Origin: Nitrospiraceae bacterium UBA6898
GTDB taxonomy: Bacteria > Nitrospirota > Thermodesulfovibrionia > Thermodesulfovibrionales > UBA6898
Assembly (NCBI GenBank): GCA_002448975.1
Contig: DKBO01000014.1
Span: forward strand, 7,802 to 13,159
DNA length: 5,358 nt
Direction of reading: 5' to 3'
The notes beneath the pieces are model-generated. The model searched no databases. It was given only the letters and a program-made list of their open reading frames with translations, and was not told the origin of the DNA. A program made the position numbers and the translations under genes. Below, piece after piece: positions 1 through 3,979 of the stretch. Each line of letters begins with the position of its first letter. The first letter of the stretch is position 1.

Positions 1-573
1 CTCAGTGATATCTCGCTCAGGCTGGAGCAGCAGGGCCGCACTTTGAAGATCGGCAGTTTTAGTGCTAAGATGTTCGGAGGAAAGCTCAGCGGTGCCGCAT
101 CCCTCGATCTCTCTTCAGGCCTATCGTATCAGGCCGGATTGCTCGTTGATGCGGTGAGTCTGACCCAACTGTGTGAAGATATTACCCCCATCAGGGGCTA
201 TATCTCAGGAAAGGTCAACGGCATCGCAGCTCTCAAGGGTTCCGGGGCAGGCCTTGCCAAGATAACCGGTAAAGCCGATTTCTGGACCTACAGCGACCGG
301 GAAGAAAAGACAAGGATCAGCAGGGAGTTCCTGGAAAAGATCGGCGGCCCGCAGGTGAGGGCCTACCTTGGCGAGCGGCGGTTCGATAAAGGCATCATGA
401 ATATCTATATCCAGAACGGCTTCCTGCTCTTCAGGGAACTCGAGATATCGAACAGGAATCTTCTGGGAATGACAGACCTTTCGGTGAAAGTAGCACCGCT
501 GAACAACAGGATAGCAGTCGATCATCTCATGTGGACGATCACAGAGGCGGCACAACGGGCAAAAAAGAATTGA
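1..573 (+). CDS. AsmA-family envelope protein, YdbH-like, C-terminal part (5' truncated)
   Basis: The reading frame is open from the first base to the TGA at 571-573, so only the last 190 residues are present and the true start lies upstream. A TTG at 43 lies in this frame, but nothing suggests it is a real start. The visible part alternates short beta-like stretches with glycine-rich turns (for example ISGKVNGIAALKGSGAG, then KITGKADFW), followed by a helical EKTRISREFLEKIGG segment and a final beta-rich stretch. This is how the C-terminal region of AsmA-like and YdbH-like proteins looks. In E. coli, YdbH is anchored in the inner membrane, spans the periplasm, and shares a role in phospholipid movement to the outer membrane with TamB and YhdP. 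The strongest support for a YdbH-type assignment is the next gene, which carries YnbE-like and YdbL-like parts, the partners of YdbH in E. coli. Another AsmA-like subfamily is possible, because the diagnostic N-terminus is outside the window. Confidence 0.65.
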   Translation, partial: LSDISLRLEQQGRTLKIGSFSAKMFGGKLSGAASLDLSSGLSYQAGLLVDAVSLTQLCEDITPIRGYISGKVNGIAALKGSGAGLAKITGKADFWTYSDREEKTRISREFLEKIGGPQVRAYLGERRFDKGIMNIYIQNGFLLFRELEISNRNLLGMTDLSVKVAPLNNRIAVDHLMWTITEAAQRAKKN

Positions 574-578
574 AAAAA

Positions 579-616
579 TTCGGGAGAGAGACAAGGATAG
601 TCTCTAATCCCCCGAA
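579..616 (+). other. Imperfect inverted repeat (mRNA hairpin) between the YdbH-like and lipoprotein genes
   Basis: TTCGGG (579-584) pairs with CCCGAA (611-616), and AGAGAC (587-592) pairs with GTCTCT (600-605). These form a 12-bp stem with a small internal loop and a 7-base apical loop. It begins five bases after the stop codon of the upstream gene. No run of T follows, so it is not a typical intrinsic terminator. It could protect the upstream mRNA 3' end, set differential expression within the operon, or act as a weak terminator. Confidence 0.5.
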
Positions 617-635
617 CCCTCGGACACTATAACTG

Positions 636-643
636 AAGGAGGT
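636..643 (+). promoter_or_regulatory. Strong Shine-Dalgarno for the DUF1318 lipoprotein
   Basis: AAGGAGGT is a full match to the anti-Shine-Dalgarno of 16S rRNA and ends eight bases before the ATG at 652. It fixes that start and suggests high translation. It contrasts sharply with the weak or missing sites in front of rnr and kup in the same window. Confidence 0.9.
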
Positions 644-651
644 AGCAGCAG

Positions 652-1269
652 ATGAAAAAGATCGCAAAGGGCATGGTGGGAGTTTTCCTGTTCACCGTCG
701 CTGCCTGTGCAGTGATCACGGTCAATATCTATTTCCCGGAAAAAGACGTAAAGGAGGCCTATAAAGTTCTCGAAAAGGAGCTCATGGCACCCAGCGAAAA
801 GGGTGAAGAACAGAAGCCGGCCGGCAAGCCGGAGAGTTCCATCCGCTTTGACTTCGTCAGCACTGCGGACGCACAGGAGGCGGGGATGGCCGACAAGATC
901 GCTGACGCGGTCAAGAAGATGCCCAATGTGGTGAATGCCTATAAGGAGATGGGGGCCCGCATCGCTGACACGGACAGGCTCAGGGACAGCGGCTCAGCAG
1001 GGGAATCGAACAACGGTCTGCTTGTGGAGCGCGAAAAGGGCTTTTCTGCTGCAGACAAAAAGATCGTTGATGCAGAAAACGAAAACCGCAAGACCGTCAT
1101 CAACGGCATGACCAGGGCGATCATCCGTATCAACAGACAGCCTGAGACACCGGACAACATCAGCCAGGTCAAGCCGCAGGCGACACGGCAGTTTGCTGCC
1201 ATCCGCCGCGACTCAGCGAAAAAGGGGTGGTGGATTCAGGACGAAAATGGCAACTGGACAAGGAAATAG
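652..1269 (+). CDS. DUF1318 lipoprotein, YnbE-like segment joined to a YdbL-like domain
   Basis: This 205-residue envelope lipoprotein is complete, with an ATG start after a strong Shine-Dalgarno. Residues 1-18 form a lipoprotein signal peptide (KK start, hydrophobic core, lipobox VAAC) with the lipidated cysteine at 19. Alanine at +2 argues for outer-membrane sorting by proteobacterial rules. Residues 19-45 (AVITVNIYFP, then an amphipathic helix) resemble the short E. coli lipoprotein YnbE. A Lys/Glu/Pro-rich linker follows at about 46-75. Residues about 95-205 match the DUF1318/YdbL pattern: a G-x-x-x-E turn with the NNGLLVEREKG motif, the DAENENRK helix, and the C-terminal GWWIQDENGNWTRK. 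In E. coli, YnbE and YdbL are separate and act with YdbH in an intermembrane bridge that supports lipid homeostasis; YdbL is thought to control YnbE assembly. Here one polypeptide appears to carry both, 78 bases downstream of the YdbH-like gene, consistent with one operon. Family resemblance is from memory, not a search. Confidence 0.75.
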   Translation: MKKIAKGMVGVFLFTVAACAVITVNIYFPEKDVKEAYKVLEKELMAPSEKGEEQKPAGKPESSIRFDFVSTADAQEAGMADKIADAVKKMPNVVNAYKEMGARIADTDRLRDSGSAGESNNGLLVEREKGFSAADKKIVDAENENRKTVINGMTRAIIRINRQPETPDNISQVKPQATRQFAAIRRDSAKKGWWIQDENGNWTRK

Positions 1270-1285
1270 GTCAATAGATCAATGA

Positions 1286-1303
1286 GCAGACTGCTTTGTC
1301 TGC
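1286..1303 (+). other. Short perfect hairpin after the lipoprotein gene
   Basis: GCAGAC (1286-1291) and GTCTGC (1298-1303) enclose a six-base loop, 17 bases after the lipoprotein stop codon. No T run follows, so it may be a 3'-end stabiliser or a weak or Rho-assisted stop rather than a standard terminator. Confidence 0.3.
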
Positions 1304-1400
1304 CCATAACATGAATACCTTATACCGTAAAGACAACGCCAGTTGGCAGGAGCGGGGTGAGCGGCATCAGGGCCGTTTTCGGCTACAGTCGTTAATGAAA

Positions 1401-1428
1401 TGGAGCGTTACGCAGGCTCAACTATACT
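1401..1428 (+). promoter_or_regulatory. Possible weak sigma-70 promoter for rnr
   Basis: TATACT (1423-1428) matches five of six -10 consensus bases. TGGAGC (1401-1406), 16 bases upstream, matches only three of six -35 bases. Transcription would start near 1435, giving a leader of about 120 bases that includes the hairpin at 1464-1502. The poor -35 makes this tentative. Confidence 0.22.
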
Positions 1429-1463
1429 GTCCGAAGCAAGTTTCGAGAGATTGCAGCGGATTA

Positions 1464-1502
1464 AGGGTTGCACTGAAAAAATGCTCGCAGTGAACAAACC
1501 CT
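1464..1502 (+). other. Bipartite hairpin in the rnr leader
   Basis: AGGGTT (1464-1469) pairs with AACCCT (1497-1502) and CACTG (1471-1475) pairs with CAGTG (1488-1492). The internal loop is asymmetric (one base against four) and the apical loop is an A-rich 12-mer. Eleven base pairs in two blocks is more than I would expect in random spacer. It ends 52 bases before the rnr start and has no T run after it. A leader structure affecting rnr mRNA stability or translation is possible; I recognise no known RNA family. Confidence 0.4.
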
Positions 1503-1554
1503 GTTCCTGCCGGCGTCAGAGAGAGAGAATTAACCCACAACGCGGAATGATCAT

Positions 1555-3651
1555 ATGCTGACGAAAGAGACCATCCTCGCCTTCTTCAGGGAGAAGACCT
1601 CCCGGCCCCTGCCATTCAAGGACATAGCCCATCACATGGGACTAAGCAAACCTGAGACGCGGTCATTGAAACGCCTGCTCAGGGAGATGCTCCGTGACGG
1701 AGAGATCATCCTGAACCGGAAGGGCATGTACGGTCCTGCTGAAGAAATGAACCTTGTCAGGGGATACTTCGAGGCGCACCGGGACGGATATGGCTTCATC
1801 CTTCCGGAAAAACCGGGCGAGCGGGACTTCTTTGTTCCACCGCAGAAGACCGGTGGGGCAATGAAAGGCGACCGCGTCATGGCAAGCGTGGAAAGCTGGA
1901 AGAAACGCGAGGCTCGCATCATCCGGGTACTCGAACGCGCCTCTCAAAGGATCATGGGAACGATGGAGATTACCCGGTCCGGTTCGTTCATCAAGCCAAA
2001 GGAGCGAACAGCTCCATTCGACCTGTATGTAGCGCAAAAGGACCGAAAAAACGCCAGGAACGGTGACCTCGTAATCGCGGAAATCACAGCCTATCCTACG
2101 GACAAGCGGCCATCGGCAGCAAGAGTAGTGAAGGTGGTCGAAAAACCGCAGAGCCCCGCCGACGAAGTGGAATTGATTATCGACGAATTCAGTCTGCCGC
2201 GCAGGTTCCCCAAACACGTTAGCGACGCAGCAAAGCTTCTTGCCGCAAGTCCTCCCGCGGGGCCGCGGCATGAGCGGAGAAAAGACCTCAGACAGATCAA
2301 CACGGTGACAATCGACGGCGAACGCGCAAAGGACTTTGACGATGCAGTCTCTATCCAACGCAGCGGACAGGGCTTCCGTCTGTGGGTGCATATCGCTGAC
2401 GTCGGTCATTTTGTGCCATGGGATTCGCCCCTGGACCGTGAAGCATGCAGCCGTGGCACCAGTGTCTATTTCCCGGACCGGGTCATCCCGATGCTCCCGA
2501 AGGAGCTTTCTGAAGACCTCTGCAGCCTCAGGCCAAATGTCGATCGGCTCGCCTTCACCGTCGAGATGGAATTCGACCACTCCGGAAGGCGCATCAGCGA
2601 ACGCTTCTATCCAAGCCTGATCAACAGCAATGAGCGCATGACCTACACGGCCGTCAGCAGGATCCTTGTTGACAAGGATGCGGAAGAAATCAGGCGGTAT
2701 ACGAACCTGCAGACCGACTTCGAACTGATGGGAAAGCTTTGCTCTATCCTCCGGAGCAGGCGGCTTGGGCGGGGAAGTCTCGACTTCGACCTTCCGGAGC
2801 CTGAGGTGCTTCTTGATCTTCAGGGCGTACCTGAGGCGATCATCCGGGCAGAGCGCAATTTCGCGCATATGATCATCGAGGAGTTCATGATCGCAGCGAA
2901 CGAAGCCGTTGCCGAACATATTGAACGCCTCGGGATCCCGTCCCTTTATCGCATTCATGAGGAGCCCGACCCGATGAAGCTTGAAGACGTACTCCGCGTC
3001 GTGAAACAGTTTGCACGTACCGGGGGAAAGCCCCTGACGGCAAAGGATTTTGCCGGTATCCTGAAGTCGATCAAGGACACCCCGCATGAAGAGATCATCA
3101 ATTATATCGTTCTCAGGAGCCTCAAGCAGGCCAGGTATTCAGCCACGAATGTCGGCCATTTCGGCCTGGCATCGGGGTCATATACCCATTTTACATCTCC
3201 GATCAGGCGCTACCCTGATCTCATTGTGCACAGGATTTTACGCGAGATCCTGACAAAGAAGGTGATCTCCGACCAGCGCAAAAAGGAGCTTGAGACCCTG
3301 CTGCCCGATATTGCCTTCAGCTCCTCTCGAAGAGAGCGGCTCGCTGATGATGCCGAGAACGCGGTGATACGGGCGATGCGGGCATGGTTCATGAAGGATA
3401 AGATAGGAGATACCTTTGAAGGGAAGATCGTCGGCATTTCCGCCTACGGTCTGAAGATCAGGTTGAACGATTGGTATGTCGAAGGATTTCTCCATGTATC
3501 GTATATGACCGATGACTTTTACCAGTACAACGACCGGACGATGCGGCTGTACGGAAGGCATTCGGGCCGGTCATTCAAAATCGGCCAAGAGGTCACCGTG
3601 AGGGTGGACAAGGTGGATCTCGAAGAGCGGGAGATCGTTTTCGGCCTGTAG
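1555..3651 (+). CDS. rnr: Ribonuclease R (3'-5' exoribonuclease, RNB family)
   Basis: This is a complete 698-residue processive 3'-to-5' exoribonuclease that degrades structured RNA in the cytoplasm, including mRNA, rRNA and tagged transcripts. Domains in order: an N-terminal winged helix at about 1-62; the first cold-shock/OB domain at about 66-125 (GYGFI at 78-82, DFFVPP at 91-96); a second cold-shock domain at about 132-200; the RNB catalytic domain at about 245-575; and S1 at about 617-698. The catalytic signature is D254-x5-D260-x-D262-D263, spaced as the Mg2+-binding aspartates of E. coli RNase R. Also present are HIADV (279-283), YFP with Y305, and FTSPIRRYPD (546-555) with the conserved arginines. 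The winged helix and length favour RNase R over RNase II. The protein stops right after S1, without the lysine-rich tail of the roughly 813-residue E. coli enzyme. The ATG at 1555 gives a proper winged-helix start, but its Shine-Dalgarno is weak (GGA at 1544-1546). Confidence 0.96.
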   Translation: MLTKETILAFFREKTSRPLPFKDIAHHMGLSKPETRSLKRLLREMLRDGEIILNRKGMYGPAEEMNLVRGYFEAHRDGYGFILPEKPGERDFFVPPQKTGGAMKGDRVMASVESWKKREARIIRVLERASQRIMGTMEITRSGSFIKPKERTAPFDLYVAQKDRKNARNGDLVIAEITAYPTDKRPSAARVVKVVEKPQSPADEVELIIDEFSLPRRFPKHVSDAAKLLAASPPAGPRHERRKDLRQINTVTIDGERAKDFDDAVSIQRSGQGFRLWVHIADVGHFVPWDSPLDREACSRGTSVYFPDRVIPMLPKELSEDLCSLRPNVDRLAFTVEMEFDHSGRRISERFYPSLINSNERMTYTAVSRILVDKDAEEIRRYTNLQTDFELMGKLCSILRSRRLGRGSLDFDLPEPEVLLDLQGVPEAIIRAERNFAHMIIEEFMIAANEAVAEHIERLGIPSLYRIHEEPDPMKLEDVLRVVKQFARTGGKPLTAKDFAGILKSIKDTPHEEIINYIVLRSLKQARYSATNVGHFGLASGSYTHFTSPIRRYPDLIVHRILREILTKKVISDQRKKELETLLPDIAFSSSRRERLADDAENAVIRAMRAWFMKDKIGDTFEGKIVGISAYGLKIRLNDWYVEGFLHVSYMTDDFYQYNDRTMRLYGRHSGRSFKIGQEVTVRVDKVDLEEREIVFGL

Positions 3652-3664
3652 TTTTGCCATCTAC

Positions 3665-3725
3665 TGCCGGTCTCTTCCGCAGACGGCATCCGGCACATTC
3701 TTACCGCTGTGCCGGCGTCATGCCG
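3665..3725 (+). terminator. Overlapping hairpins behind rnr, possible transcription stop
   Basis: Hairpin one is 3665-3688: TGCC and GTCT pair with AGAC and GGCA around one bulged G and a seven-base loop. Hairpin two is 3684-3725: CCGGCACA (3690-3697) pairs perfectly with TGTGCCGG (3708-3715), and CGGCAT (3684-3689) pairs with ATGCCG (3720-3725) past a four-base bulge, for 14 pairs in total. The two share bases 3684-3688, so they compete for the outer part. They start 14 bases after the rnr stop and end before the kup promoter. What follows is pyrimidine-rich (TCTTTCCCC at 3736-3744) but not a true T run, so a weak intrinsic stop, a Rho-linked stop or an exonuclease barrier are all possible. 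Confidence 0.45.
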
Positions 3726-3751
3726 CACCGGATAGTCTTTCCCCATACATC

Positions 3752-3780
3752 TTGACAATTTCCACAGGCAGGAATATAGT
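3752..3780 (+). promoter_or_regulatory. Near-consensus sigma-70 promoter of the riboswitch-kup transcript
   Basis: The -35 box TTGACA (3752-3757) is a perfect consensus. The -10 box TATAGT (3775-3780) matches five of six positions, and the spacer is exactly 17 bases. Transcription would start near 3786-3788, a few bases before the first paired element of the c-di-AMP aptamer. That is where a riboswitch transcript should begin, and it supports both assignments. Confidence 0.88.
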
Positions 3781-3789
3781 CAAAATGAA

Positions 3790-3904
3790 GCCGAGATCCC
3801 GGACTCCGGGATGCGGGGGACCCATGAAGTCGGGGCGCATTTCCCTGCCGATGGCAGGGGATAGGGCACTTTCAAGCCCGAGCCCGTCAGCTAACCCCGT
3901 AGGC
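3790..3904 (+). promoter_or_regulatory. Cyclic di-AMP riboswitch (ydaO/yuaA class)
   Basis: The elements match the ydaO class in order. GCC (3790-3792) closes with GGC (3902-3904). A 7-bp hairpin follows, ATCCCGG/CCGGGAT (3796-3802 with 3806-3812), then the conserved GCGGGGGACCC (3813-3823), a GGGGCGCATTTC-type joining segment (3832-3843), and a variable 7-bp hairpin, CCCTGCC/GGCAGGG (3843-3849 with 3853-3859). Next come ATAGGGC with a stem to GCCC (3876-3879) and the hallmark 3' element CAGCTAAC (3888-3895) followed by CCCGTAGGC. The same blocks occur in the Bacillus subtilis ydaO and Thermoanaerobacter aptamers as I remember them. This class binds c-di-AMP and usually lowers expression of K+ uptake, osmolyte or cell-wall genes when the ligand is abundant; a K+ transporter gene follows here. 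The closing stem P1 looks short, about 3 bp, unless further pairs form with TTGA at 3907-3910. Confidence 0.93.
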
Positions 3905-3908
3905 AATT

Positions 3909-3964
3909 GAAAGGATGAACATTTCATGACCGCGCAACCGACAAGAAGACCCTCCATCCTCTTT
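3909..3964 (+). promoter_or_regulatory. Possible Shine-Dalgarno-sequestering helix downstream of the aptamer
   Basis: AAAGGATG (3910-3917) contains the Shine-Dalgarno AAGGA and is complementary to CATCCT plus TT (3955-3960 and 3962-3963), with one bulged C at 3961 and a possible G-U pair at 3909/3964. The helix starts five bases after the riboswitch's 3' strand, so aptamer folding could influence it. A smaller hairpin ATGAA/TTCAT (3915-3919 with 3923-3927) competes for part of it and covers the leader start. No intrinsic terminator is visible between aptamer and kup, so a translational expression platform is plausible. This rests on reading base pairs by eye, without energy calculation. Confidence 0.45.
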
Positions 3965-3973
3965 CCGCACTGA
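3926..3973 (+). CDS. Possible 15-codon leader ORF in front of kup, in the same frame
   Basis: ATG at 3926 is preceded by AAGGA (3911-3915) at a ten-base distance and encodes MTAQPTRRPSILFPH before TGA at 3971-3973. It is in the same frame as kup, and only two codons (TCC GCC) separate its stop from the kup ATG at 3980. The kup start has no purine-rich Shine-Dalgarno; the stretch before it is mostly pyrimidine. A ribosome that ends the leader could reinitiate at kup, so kup translation would depend on the leader's site, next to the riboswitch. The alternatives are that it is only untranslated spacer, or that the stop is a sequence error and the transporter has an 18-residue extension. The family's usual N-terminus favours the start at 3980. 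Confidence 0.4.
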   Translation: MTAQPTRRPSILFPH

Positions 3974-3979
3974 TCCGCC

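Larger units (their letters stand above)
1270..1554. other. Intergenic region of 285 bases between the lipoprotein gene and rnr
   Basis: I see no convincing gene here. A 65-codon frame starting with TTG at 1296 lacks a Shine-Dalgarno and family resemblance and is probably noise. The region holds a short hairpin just after the lipoprotein gene, a longer bipartite hairpin in front of rnr, and a possible weak promoter, each listed separately. It does not match a tRNA, tmRNA, SRP RNA, or any riboswitch I recognise. It probably contains the 3' end of the upstream transcript and the promoter and leader of rnr. Confidence 0.5.

Noticed and set aside
1296..1493. A 65-codon plus-strand frame between the lipoprotein gene and rnr
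   Set aside because: It has a TTG start inside a hairpin, no Shine-Dalgarno and no recognisable domain. It is too weak to call a gene, though homologues in relatives would change that.
1508..1518. The 11-base word TGCCGGCGTCA occurs here and again at 3710-3720
   Set aside because: A few 11-base matches are expected by chance in a window of this size, and the flanks do not match.
1663..3087. A 474-codon open frame on the minus strand inside rnr
   Set aside because: It lies wholly antisense to a clear RNase R gene whose catalytic motifs read on the plus strand. The translation is rich in Cys, His and Arg and resembles no family; it is a codon-bias shadow.
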